Notes under the pieces: generated by a model
Database searches by the model: none
What the model saw: only the letters and a program-made list of their open reading frames with translations
Told to the model about the DNA's origin: nothing
Translations under genes and position numbers: made by a program
Source: Rufibacter hautae
GTDB taxonomy: Bacteria; Bacteroidota; Bacteroidia; Cytophagales; Hymenobacteraceae
Assembly: GCF_008271695.1 (NCBI RefSeq)
Contig: NZ_VKKY01000003.1
Location: 124,001 to 188,000, forward strand
Length of the DNA: 64,000 nt
Reading direction: 5' to 3'
Shown here: piece by piece, positions 42,384-49,750 of the stretch
How positions within the stretch are numbered: the stretch's first letter is position 1
Layout of the letters: each line of letters starts with the position of its first letter

Positions 42384-43538
42384 ATGAAGCTAACCCTACC
42401 CTTGCTCTTTTCCACGCTCCTGTTCTTCGTACTTGTGTGTAGTGCTAACATTTTTCTAGTCCCAGAGCTACAAAGTCATGTGATGCCAGTTACGATATTC
42501 TATGATACAGATTCAAAAGTCACAACCAAAGAGAAGGCATTTATCATAAGGAAGGCCTCTTTAGATACGGTGAGTAATACTTTAGTAGGTGAAGTGAAAG
42601 ATGATTACAAGGATGGTAGTCCAGCAATGCGAGTCACTTACAACGCGAATGGAAAGAATGGAGTGTTTCAGCAGTTCTACCCTAAAAAGCAATTAGAAAT
42701 CCAAGGACAATATGTTGCTAATCAGCCAAACGGGTTATGGAGGTATTATTATCCAGACGGAAAATTAAAGCAGGTCATAGAGTTTCATCCAAACAAGAAG
42801 TTTAGTGTGAAACAATATTTTGACGAAAATGGCCAACAATTACTGAAAGATGGAACTGGAGAGTGGAATACTACGATGCTTGCCAAGTGGGGCGTCTATT
42901 TCAACACAGTAATTGTCAAAAGCCAATGGAAGAATGGGTTAAAGGATGGTCATTGGGAAGTGTCAAGAGGAAATAACAGAAGGTATTTAGTAGAACATTT
43001 TGAAAAAGGTGAGTTCAAGAGAGGTGAATCTTATGATAATCAAGGGGAGAAAATAGTTGGAGAGTATAGCGTTCAGAAAGCAGAATCGTTTCCTTTTTTT
43101 GAAATAGGGGAATACCGGGAGAAGATGGATGTAAGCCAAACCTTGGGTACAAAAGCAAGGGCTCTACGGTATATTCTACGTAAAGAGCATTTAGGTACTC
43201 CAGATACCTCAACAATTGTCTATACTGAAAAAGATAGTTTAGATAAACGGCCGGAGTTTCCAGGAGGCACCCGTGCAATGTTTAAATATTTAGGTGACAA
43301 ATTTAGAATTCCTGAAGACGTCAAGAAAGTTGGCGTTGATGGCGAAGTGGTGATTTCGTTTGTGGTCAGGCCAGATGGAACGACGAAAGATATAGAAATT
43401 GTGAAGCCCTTGTTTCCAAGTATTGATGAGGAGGGCATGAGAGTTGTTGCCAATATGCCTCTTTGGATACCCGGTATTCTAAATGGTAAACCTGTAAATG
43501 TAAGATGTACTGTGCCGTACAGAATTGTAATTCGCTAG
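42384..43538 (+). CDS. Exported protein with MORN-like repeats and TonB C-terminal-like domain (paralogue 1)
   Basis: 384 residues. An N-terminal hydrophobic segment or signal peptide (about 4-24) is followed by a beta-rich region with YwqK/MORN-like repeats (GVFQQFYP, GLWRYYYPDGKLKQVIEF, GTGEWN, QWKNGLKDGHW). The linker KARALRYILRKEHL leads to a TonB-C-like domain (about 285-384; PEFPGGTRAMFKYL, GEVVISFVVRPDGTTKDIEIVK, MPLWIPGILNGKPV). There is no Pro-rich TonB spacer, so classical energy transduction is doubtful. The gene is visibly more AT-rich than its surroundings and is flanked by nearly identical inverted terminators. A paralogue lies at 44668-45801. Confidence 0.8.
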   Translation: MKLTLPLLFSTLLFFVLVCSANIFLVPELQSHVMPVTIFYDTDSKVTTKEKAFIIRKASLDTVSNTLVGEVKDDYKDGSPAMRVTYNANGKNGVFQQFYPKKQLEIQGQYVANQPNGLWRYYYPDGKLKQVIEFHPNKKFSVKQYFDENGQQLLKDGTGEWNTTMLAKWGVYFNTVIVKSQWKNGLKDGHWEVSRGNNRRYLVEHFEKGEFKRGESYDNQGEKIVGEYSVQKAESFPFFEIGEYREKMDVSQTLGTKARALRYILRKEHLGTPDTSTIVYTEKDSLDKRPEFPGGTRAMFKYLGDKFRIPEDVKKVGVDGEVVISFVVRPDGTTKDIEIVKPLFPSIDEEGMRVVANMPLWIPGILNGKPVNVRCTVPYRIVIR

Positions 43539-43629
43539 TTAATGATTAACGTCAATTTTACTGTCCTTGATTGTTACTTATATTGTATAAAGCCGTTGTA
43601 ATCAAGTTCTTAATAGAAGAGCTTTGCAT

Positions 43630-43663
43630 AAAAAACGCCTGACTTTACAGCCAGGCGTTTTTT
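43630..43663. terminator. Terminator between paralogue 1 and the DUF4199 gene
   Basis: Perfect 12-bp stem AAAAAACGCCTG (43630-43641) with CAGGCGTTTTTT (43652-43663). It can serve both convergent genes. It is nearly identical, in inverted orientation, to the ndk terminator. Confidence 0.88.
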
Positions 43664-43673
43664 ATTGGTATGG

Positions 43674-43710
43674 TGTTTTAGGCCTTGTTTACTTGAAATG
43701 GGCTAAAAGC
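43674..43710. repeat. 38-bp dyad family copy 19
   Basis: It includes TGTTTTAGGCCTTG, a TTTACTTGAAA centre and GGGCTAAAAGC. Slightly irregular spacing. Convergent gap. Confidence 0.55.
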
Positions 43711-43748
43711 AGGCCTAGATGCTTAGTGCCTATCCCAAGCCAAGTAGA

Positions 43749-44225
43749 CTAGTATTCTGCCTGACCAGCTTGCCCTCCGGAATTGTCAAACGCCATCATG
43801 AGAATGTAGCTTGTCATGGCGCCCACGGCAGTTCCCAGAATCACCACCGAGCCCAGCACCATTAACAGCGGCAACCGGAAACCAAAGTAATCCTGGTTTT
43901 GCAGGACCCCGGCGTACCCAGGATTAAGGAAGATCGCATGGAAGAGAATAAAGGCTGCGTAGAGCCCGGCCCCCACTAAGCCCACCAGAAAACCAATGGA
44001 CAACCCGGGCAGGTAAGGGGGATGTCTATGCAGGGCGTCATAGTTTTTTCTGAAGGTGTTGATGGCCAGCATCACGGCTATTAGAATGAAGATATTGCTG
44101 CCAAAACGAATGACTTCGCTGTTTTGTAAGCCAACGAAGTTAATAAACAGGTAATAGATGATCATCGCAACGGCGGAGAAGGTGCCATAATAAATACCGA
44201 TGCGTTGGGCTGAATTTGTTGCCAT
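43749..44225 (-). CDS. DUF4199 inner-membrane protein
   Basis: 158 residues with four predicted membrane helices (about 8-30, 40-57, 74-97, 117-142), the layout of the DUF4199 family widespread in Bacteroidota. A Gly/Gln-rich tail follows. No known activity. It is monocistronic on the minus strand between the two TonB-C-like paralogues. Confidence 0.82.
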   Translation of the reverse strand: MATNSAQRIGIYYGTFSAVAMIIYYLFINFVGLQNSEVIRFGSNIFILIAVMLAINTFRKNYDALHRHPPYLPGLSIGFLVGLVGAGLYAAFILFHAIFLNPGYAGVLQNQDYFGFRLPLLMVLGSVVILGTAVGAMTSYILMMAFDNSGGQAGQAEY

Positions 44226-44667
44226 TTGATTCCATTCTTAAAGTAGGGATTGCAATTACCAGAGGATTTGAACGGGCGCTTTTTCTGAGGATTGAAAAAG
44301 GACGATGGGCATTATTTTATACGGGAAGAGTTGTGTTTCATCAACAGGGCATGTTGGAAAGCCATCTTCTGCGGAGGTATGTTTTTGTAACCACCATCCT
44401 TGCCGAATGTTTACTGAAGTTTTTTCCTGCAACACTTCTCAGTTTCAATTCCTAGAGAAACCAACCTGTCTTATCCAAGAAATAGCACTAACTGTTTACA
44501 GGCTACTTTCCTGAAAACACCCTTAATTCATACATTCAGCTTATATATACTTAGAATTCTAAAGAAAGTAGACTCCGTTTTTCGTACTTTTTACAGTAGT
44601 TTTAAGCCTTGTATTCAAAATATATATCAAAAATTAAATACAATAATCTATCCATCAACTATCCTGC
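44226..44667. other. Gene-free gap with one dyad copy
   Basis: About 440 bp between the DUF4199 gene and paralogue 2. A 79-codon plus ORF (44216-44455) overlaps the DUF4199 start and resembles no family, so it is not called. The stretch 44530-44660 is AT-rich and should hold the promoter of paralogue 2. I could not place it firmly. Confidence 0.5.
44493..44530. repeat. 38-bp dyad family copy 20
   Basis: It starts TGTTTACAGGCTAC with a TTTCCTGAAAA centre; the last arm is degenerate (TTAATTCA). It lies upstream of paralogue 2. Confidence 0.6.
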
Positions 44668-45801
44668 ATGGCTCCTATGCGCTACAGTGTTCTCTTGTCT
44701 TTTATCCTGTTCGTTATCCAGCTTGAGAAGGCTGCAGCGCAGGTGGTATCCGTCACTATTTTCTACGATCTAAACAGAGTGGTTACTATCAAGCAGAATG
44801 CCGCTATCATACGCGTGGCGTCTTTTGATACAGTTTCCCTCAAGTTCAAAGGAAAGGTCACCGACTATTTTGCCAACGGGCAGGCTTTTCAGCAGTTTAC
44901 CTATGGTGAGGATGGCAAAGAAGGGATTTACCAGTTGCTTCACCCGAACAAGAAGTTAGACCGGGACGGGTTTTTTAAAGCGAACCAACCGGTTGGCAAA
45001 TGGAAGTTCTACTATCCCGATGGCAAGCCGCTGCAGACCGTGGAGTTTCTGCCCAACCGAGATTATAAAGTGCTGGAGTTCTACAACTTTCTAGGCCAGC
45101 AAATGATCAAAGACGGGACCGGTGCTTGGGAAACCACCAGCCGAATCAGGGTAGGGCTTACCTACTTTGACTTGCTGCTGAACGGGCAATGGAAAGACGG
45201 GGTGAGGACCGGCCAATGGCAGTTCCTGAAGCCAGACGGAAAGAAAGTTCTGGTAAAAGAGTATGAAAACGGGATTGTCAAGAAGAGGAAGTTGTATAAC
45301 CCCAGTAACGGTGGAGTAGCGGATGCCAAATTGCTTCAGGAAGATGAACTCTGGCCTTTCCTGATCTCCCTGCAAGACATGGAACAGCTGAGATTTGACC
45401 CAGATATATTTGACGGTAAAGAAAGGGCATTGCAGTATATTTTAAGGAAAGAACATCTGTTGCCCTTAGATTCACTTAAGCAAGCAGGCAGCATTAAGAT
45501 TGAAAAAGGACCTGAGTTTCCAGGCGGGCAAGAAGCTATGTTCAGATTTATGGGTACCAATTTTAGAATATCCCCTATTGATGCAAGAAGCAGAGTGTCT
45601 GGTACTGTGGTTGTCTCATTTGTGGTGGAAGTAGATGGATCAGTGTCTGATCCCAAAGTAATCAAATCCCTATCAATTGGGCTTGATGCGGAAGCGGTAA
45701 GAGTCATTAGGTTGATGCCCAGGTGGAAACCTGCCATGCTCAACGGTAAACCAGTGCCCTACACCTATACTGTTCCTTACAGCATCAGATTTGGGAACTG
45801 A
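44668..45801 (+). CDS. Exported protein with MORN-like repeats and TonB C-terminal-like domain (paralogue 2)
   Basis: 377 residues with a signal peptide (about 1-24, ending KAAAQ; an alternative ATG is at 44677). It is collinear with the protein at 42384: SVTIFYD near the mature N-terminus, GTGAWET, QWKDGVRTGQW, the linker KERALQYILRKEHL and the TonB-C-like end (GPEFPGGQEAMFRFM, VVVSFVVEVDGSVSDPKVIK, MPRWKPAMLNGKPV). The two clearly arose by duplication. Function unknown; the last third is more AT-rich than the rest. It is followed within 33 nt by a gene sharing the same C-terminal domain, so an operon is likely. Confidence 0.82.
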   Translation: MAPMRYSVLLSFILFVIQLEKAAAQVVSVTIFYDLNRVVTIKQNAAIIRVASFDTVSLKFKGKVTDYFANGQAFQQFTYGEDGKEGIYQLLHPNKKLDRDGFFKANQPVGKWKFYYPDGKPLQTVEFLPNRDYKVLEFYNFLGQQMIKDGTGAWETTSRIRVGLTYFDLLLNGQWKDGVRTGQWQFLKPDGKKVLVKEYENGIVKKRKLYNPSNGGVADAKLLQEDELWPFLISLQDMEQLRFDPDIFDGKERALQYILRKEHLLPLDSLKQAGSIKIEKGPEFPGGQEAMFRFMGTNFRISPIDARSRVSGTVVVSFVVEVDGSVSDPKVIKSLSIGLDAEAVRVIRLMPRWKPAMLNGKPVPYTYTVPYSIRFGN

Positions 45802-45834
45802 TAAACCAATTAAAGTAATTGAAAATAAACCCAT

Positions 45835-46788
45835 ATGTTCCTGAAGTCATTTGCCCCCGGTTTTTTGCTGTTGCTCTTACTTCCCATGCTAAGCCTTGGG
45901 CAGCAAGTATCCCCGCCGGATTACAGGGAAGAGATCGCCAGACACCGTGCCCATGAAGACAGCATTTTTAAGTTCGATGAACACTCTCCGCTGAAAGCCG
46001 AGGCAAAGGCGGATTTCAAGGGCTTAGAGTATTTCCCCGTGAACGAAGCCTACCGCGTTAGGGCAAAGTTTATCAGAAACACACAGGAAACGGTGTTCGT
46101 TATGCCTACCACCGGCACCCGCACCCCAGAGTACGTGAAATATGGCGAGTTGCATTTCAGGCTGCAGGGCCAGAACCTCAAACTGAGCGTGTACCAGAAC
46201 CAGGAACTAAAAAAGCAGCCCAAGTACCTGACCTACCTGTTCATCCCCTTCACCGATGCCACCACGGGCCAGGAAACCTATGCCACCGGCCGCTACCTTG
46301 ACTTCACCATCCCCATGGGCACCGACAGCGTGGCGCTGGATTTCAACAAAGCCTACAACCCGTACTGCGCCTACGGCGATGGCTATTCCTGTCCCATCCC
46401 GCCCAAAGAAAATAAATTGCCCGTGCGCATTGAGGCAGGCGTGAAGAACTATGAGAAAGCTGAGGAGAGAGGTAAAGAAAGTGCGATTCCAGTTGGGCCA
46501 GAGTTTCCCGGGGGAATAGCCGGTGTGCTTAAATTTATTTCAAAGAAATATAAGATGCCACGAGACGTGCGGAAAGAAGGAAGTTTCAAAGGAACAATAG
46601 AAGTGTCATTTGTAATCTCACCTAGTGGTGAAGTAGGAGATATAAAGATCATAAAATCTCTTTCTCCTAGTTTAGATGCTGAAATGATAAGAGTAGTAAA
46701 CAAGATGCCTCGTTGGAAACCCGGAACAATAAATGGTGTGCCGACAGCCTATAGATATTCTTTACCCTACTGGATTTTTCATAAATAA
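45835..46788 (+). CDS. DUF1684 lipoprotein-like domain fused to a TonB C-terminal-like domain
   Basis: 317 residues. Signal peptide about 1-22. Residues 25-205 form a complete DUF1684 domain (LEYFPVNEAYRV, YVKYGELHF, LFIPFTDATTGQETYATGRYL, YNPYCAYGDGYSCPIPP). Residues from about 215 repeat the TonB-C-like domain of the two upstream proteins (GPEFPGGIAGVLKF, SFVISPSGEVGDIKIIKS, MPRWKPGTINGVPT). DUF1684 proteins normally end after the NKLPVRIEAGVKNY segment, which here is followed directly by the extra domain. Base composition changes from GC-rich to AT-rich at the junction (about 46470-46490), so the fusion looks recent. Role unknown. Confidence 0.85.
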   Translation: MFLKSFAPGFLLLLLLPMLSLGQQVSPPDYREEIARHRAHEDSIFKFDEHSPLKAEAKADFKGLEYFPVNEAYRVRAKFIRNTQETVFVMPTTGTRTPEYVKYGELHFRLQGQNLKLSVYQNQELKKQPKYLTYLFIPFTDATTGQETYATGRYLDFTIPMGTDSVALDFNKAYNPYCAYGDGYSCPIPPKENKLPVRIEAGVKNYEKAEERGKESAIPVGPEFPGGIAGVLKFISKKYKMPRDVRKEGSFKGTIEVSFVISPSGEVGDIKIIKSLSPSLDAEMIRVVNKMPRWKPGTINGVPTAYRYSLPYWIFHK

Positions 46789-46851
46789 GAAAGAAACCGG
46801 CCCTAAGTTTTGGAGACAGTAAAAAGGCTAGTAAGAAGAAAAACTGAAAGG

Positions 46852-47412
46852 CTATTGGACCTTCACGCTAGTCAGGACTCGATTGATAGCGTTATCGGTT
46901 TTCAAATCATCCATCCCGAAGATGGACAGGACATAGATCTTTCCTTTTTGATCAGAATAGGCGTAGCCTTTCACCATCATCTTTTCGGTGCCTCTGGTGA
47001 AGGTTCCGGTAGCCAGGTAAGTGCTTTTCTGGTTATTCTGCTCCAGGAAATCTATCTGGAAATCCGTGCCTTGCAGTTGCACTACCGCATTCTGAATAGC
47101 TCCCTGTAAGCTGCCCTGAACATTGCCCGCGCCATTTTTGATATGCATAAACATGCCGTAGATAATCACCTGATCCGTCTTGCCCATGTAAGACTCCACC
47201 CCATGGAAAAGCGCTTTCTGCTCGGCGGGTAGGGCAAAATCCATTTTCTCCAAAGCCGCTGGCGTGGAAACGGAAAGACCTTGGAAAGTACTCAGCACCC
47301 ATGGTTTTTCCTCCATTATGCGAAAAGGTGCCGGAACGCCGGGGGCAGCAGCCAGGTTAGAAAATGGCAATAAAGCCATCGCAAGGCCTACCGTAAGCTT
47401 TGAGAATTTCAT
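46852..47412 (-). CDS. Exported protein of unknown function
   Basis: 186 residues with a clear signal peptide (about 1-22, ending NLAAA). The mature part is a single soluble alpha/beta domain with YMGKTDQVIIYGMFMHIKNG and a conserved-looking C-terminus (FGMDDLKTDNAINRVLTSVKVQ). It resembles periplasmic proteins that detect or buffer small ligands only in general shape. No family is recognised. It is transcribed alone on the minus strand, convergent with the DUF1684 fusion gene. Confidence 0.75.
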   Translation of the reverse strand: MKFSKLTVGLAMALLPFSNLAAAPGVPAPFRIMEEKPWVLSTFQGLSVSTPAALEKMDFALPAEQKALFHGVESYMGKTDQVIIYGMFMHIKNGAGNVQGSLQGAIQNAVVQLQGTDFQIDFLEQNNQKSTYLATGTFTRGTEKMMVKGYAYSDQKGKIYVLSIFGMDDLKTDNAINRVLTSVKVQ

Positions 47413-47478
47413 TTGGGAATAGTAAGATGGAATATAAATAGGGGAGAGAAAAGCTGTTCTGTAGGTAATTCCACGCCT

Positions 47479-48597
47479 TTAGAGACTTCCCGTTTTTCGC
47501 TCTCTTTCCTCAGAAACAGGCTTTAAACGCAATTGCCCTTCTTCCTCCTCATCCTCGGGATGCTCACCGAAGACGCGCAGCACCCAGCGGGGCAGGAAGA
47601 AAGAGCCCAGAATGAGGTACAGGTAATACGTCACCACGCGGTACAGCAGAATGATCACCGTAGTGAAACGGCCCAGGAACTGCCCGAAGAACGTGGGGAA
47701 AGCCACCTCGGCGATACCAGCCCCGCCGGGCGTCACCGCCACCAGCAGCACAATCTTGTAGACCATGTTGCGGGAGAAAATGAGCACGTGGTCATGAAAG
47801 CTGATGTCTGTGAAGGCGGCGATTAGGCAGTTGATCACAAAATAGCGGGCGGTCCAGACGAAGGCGGTGCTCAGGGCGGCGTTGGCCCAATACCCGAAGG
47901 TGCTGCCTTTCAGTTGCTGCGAAGCCCACACCAGCTCGTTTCCGTTCTTGTACGCGGCAGCCCGCCAGCGGCGTGTTAACTTGAAAGAAGTGGCCCGCAA
48001 GAAGATTCGTTTTACCGCAGTAGGGTTAATCAGGAGGCCGTAGGCCATCAAGAAAGCGTAGAAAGCAATAAGAATGTAACTAACCGCAAAAGCGATCTCC
48101 AGACTCTGCGTCACCGAGAATTCCATGGCAGAAACCTCAGGGAAGATAGCGCCAGCCGTAATCAGGAAAACCAAAGGCACGGCAATGATGAAGTACAGGT
48201 TGTCCATCATGGCCGTGACCATCACGTAGGCCAGGGATTTTCCAAGGCTCAGGCCTTCTTTGTTCAAAATAAAGGCCGCCACCGTGGAGCCGCCCACCAC
48301 CGAGGGCATCACGCAGGAGGCGAACTCCCACAGCATGATCACCTCAACGCTCTTTTTCCAGCTCAGGAACTTCTCCGTCACGTACCTGATGCGGTAAATG
48401 TACCCGAAGTCGCGCACCACCAGCACCGCAAAGGTCATGAAGAGCCAGAACGGCTTGGCATTGTAGAGCGGCGAGAAGTCCATCTGGGCGCTGTCTCTAT
48501 AGAACATGTACCCGATGACGCCCAGCCCAATCACCACTGGAATGAGAATGCGTTGCGGCGTGAAGTACGAGAGCAGTTTCTTACGATTCAGATCCAT
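47479..48597 (-). CDS. LPG-synthase-type membrane protein (flippase-like, UPF0104)
   Basis: 372 residues with about eight membrane helices and the family's conserved segments FASCVMPSVVGGSTVAAFIL and VTPGGAGIAEVAF. This domain occurs in lysylphosphatidylglycerol synthase N-termini and as stand-alone putative lipid flippases. No aminoacyl transferase domain is attached. Inner membrane. The start overlaps the end of scpA by 17 nt, so translation is probably coupled. The C-terminal codons overlap a 38-bp dyad copy, giving a charged tail (SEERERKTGSL). Confidence 0.85.
   Translation of the reverse strand: MDLNRKKLLSYFTPQRILIPVVIGLGVIGYMFYRDSAQMDFSPLYNAKPFWLFMTFAVLVVRDFGYIYRIRYVTEKFLSWKKSVEVIMLWEFASCVMPSVVGGSTVAAFILNKEGLSLGKSLAYVMVTAMMDNLYFIIAVPLVFLITAGAIFPEVSAMEFSVTQSLEIAFAVSYILIAFYAFLMAYGLLINPTAVKRIFLRATSFKLTRRWRAAAYKNGNELVWASQQLKGSTFGYWANAALSTAFVWTARYFVINCLIAAFTDISFHDHVLIFSRNMVYKIVLLVAVTPGGAGIAEVAFPTFFGQFLGRFTTVIILLYRVVTYYLYLILGSFFLPRWVLRVFGEHPEDEEEEGQLRLKPVSEERERKTGSL
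47491..47529. repeat. 38-bp dyad family copy 21 (39 nt), inside the 3' end of a gene
   Basis: It starts CGTTTTTCGCTCTC, has a TTTCCTCAGAAA centre and ends TTTAAACG. It overlaps the last 17 codons of the LPG-synthase-type gene, so this copy is translated. Confidence 0.65.
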
Positions 48598-49357
48598 GGT
48601 CAGTGAGGGTCAGGTGCTGGTGTTCAGAATAAGGCACTATACGGAAATTATTAAACCCTTCCGCAATCTCCAAGCCAATTTCGTTGAGCTGGAGCAGATC
48701 CAGGATGGCCAGGAAGTTGAAAATCAAACCGATTTTATCTGGGAAAGCCTCTACCAGGTCCATGAACTGCACCGTGCCCTGGGCGCTCACCCGGTGCTTG
48801 ATGTAGTTGCGCTGCTGCTCAATGGTGTAAGGGTAGGTGTAGACGGTGTGCTTGGGCCGGTTCTGCTCGTCCTCGTACCGCTGCATGGCCTTGTGGAACG
48901 ACTGCATGAGGTGGTAGAGATTGAGGTCTTTGAGCTCGTACTCCAGCTGGTGCTTGGCGGCAATCTTGCTGTTTTCCTCATCGGTGTTGCCGCGTTCCTC
49001 CTGCTGCAGGCGCACGTCTTCCAGCAAACTCAGGTCACCCAAAACTTCTTTGAACCGCTTGTACTCCAGCAGGTGCTGTACCAACTCTTGGCGCGGGTCA
49101 ATCTCGTTGCCCTGCTCGTCTTTCTCAAAGCGGGGCAGCAGCATCTTGGCCTTGATGCGCATGAGCGTGGCGGCCGTGAGAATAAACTCGCTGGCTACCT
49201 CCATGTTCATGGTTTCCAGCTGCCGGATGTAGCCCACAAAATCATTGGTGATCTTGAAGATGGGAATATCATGGATGTCCAACTCATCGCGCTCAATGAA
49301 GAAGAGCAACAGGTCAAACGGGCCCTCAAAGAGCGACAGCTTTATTTCGAAACTCAC
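48581..49357 (-). CDS. scpA: ScpA, segregation and condensation protein A
   Basis: 258 residues. The N-terminal kleisin segment (MSFEIKLSLFEGPFDLLLFFIERDELDIHDIPI) is diagnostic, followed by a charged middle and a C-terminal winged-helix-like part (VEAFPDKIGLIFNFLAILDLLQLNEI). ScpA bridges the SMC dimer and recruits ScpB for chromosome condensation. ScpB is not adjacent. It is first in a two-gene unit with the overlapping LPG-synthase-type gene, and divergent from dxs. Confidence 0.93.
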   Translation of the reverse strand: MSFEIKLSLFEGPFDLLLFFIERDELDIHDIPIFKITNDFVGYIRQLETMNMEVASEFILTAATLMRIKAKMLLPRFEKDEQGNEIDPRQELVQHLLEYKRFKEVLGDLSLLEDVRLQQEERGNTDEENSKIAAKHQLEYELKDLNLYHLMQSFHKAMQRYEDEQNRPKHTVYTYPYTIEQQRNYIKHRVSAQGTVQFMDLVEAFPDKIGLIFNFLAILDLLQLNEIGLEIAEGFNNFRIVPYSEHQHLTLTDHGSES

Positions 49358-49436
49358 GTGTGGCGATACGGCAATGGTGTACTTGCAAAATTACGTATAA
49401 GTATTGCCATGTGCCAGCGTTTACGCCAGAAGAACC

Positions 49437-49474
49437 TGTTTTTGAGCTGTTTTCTGAAATTTAGGCCCTAAACA
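49437..49474. repeat. 38-bp dyad family copy 22
   Basis: It starts TGTTTTTGAGCTG and ends CCCTAAACA, with a TTTTCTGAAA centre. First of three copies in tandem upstream of dxs. Confidence 0.8.
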
Positions 49475-49507
49475 AAGCATTGGCAGGTAATTTGCAGGCC
49501 TACACAG

Positions 49508-49546
49508 CGTTTAACAGACTGTTTTCCCAAGCGTAAGCCCCAAAGG
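49508..49546. repeat. 38-bp dyad family copy 23 (39 nt, degenerate)
   Basis: It starts CGTTTAACAGACTG and ends CCCCAAAGG, with TTTTCCCAAG at the centre. Second of the dxs-upstream trio. Confidence 0.55.
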
Positions 49547-49575
49547 AAAGTTCAGGCCTTTAATTGGAGATATGC

Positions 49576-49613
49576 TGTTTTAAGGCTACTTTTCAGGAAT
49601 AAGGCTAAAAATG
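49576..49613. repeat. 38-bp dyad family copy 24
   Basis: It starts TGTTTTAAGGCTAC and has a TTTTCAGGAAT centre, then GGCTAAAAATG. Third of the dxs-upstream trio. Confidence 0.65.
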
Positions 49614-49659
49614 CGCTTGCCTTGACGGGCGCAGGAAAGGTCCTCTGAGAAATAATTCT

Positions 49660-49667
49660 TAATTTTG
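49660..49667 (+). promoter_or_regulatory. Candidate -7 box TAATTTTG for dxs
   Basis: It fits TAnnTTTG; no -33 TTTG at the usual spacing. A leader of about 80 nt to the ATG at 49751 would result. Confidence 0.35.
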
Positions 49668-49750
49668 CCTTCTACTGGGTGCGGCTACGTATATGTGAAA
49701 ACTTTCAGAGTCTTACGCTGTTGCATCAATATCCACCCAAGTGCACCCCT

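Larger units (their letters stand above)
49358..49750. other. Divergent scpA-dxs gap with three regularly spaced dyad copies
   Basis: 393 bp with no gene. Three 38-39-bp dyads start at 49437, 49508 and 49576 (spacings 71 and 68 bp). A -7-like TAATTTTG lies at 49660-49667, about 85 nt before the dxs ATG. The frame running from 49679 into dxs is treated as untranslated leader. Confidence 0.7.

Noticed and set aside
42384-43538. Calling paralogue 1 a standard TonB energy transducer
   Set aside because: The Pro-rich spacer and clear N-terminal membrane anchor of TonB are not seen. Only the C-terminal domain is alike.
44216-44455. 79-codon plus ORF upstream of paralogue 2
   Set aside because: It starts inside the divergent DUF4199 gene, has no family pattern and no promoter. 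It could be a decayed remnant, but nothing supports calling a pseudogene.
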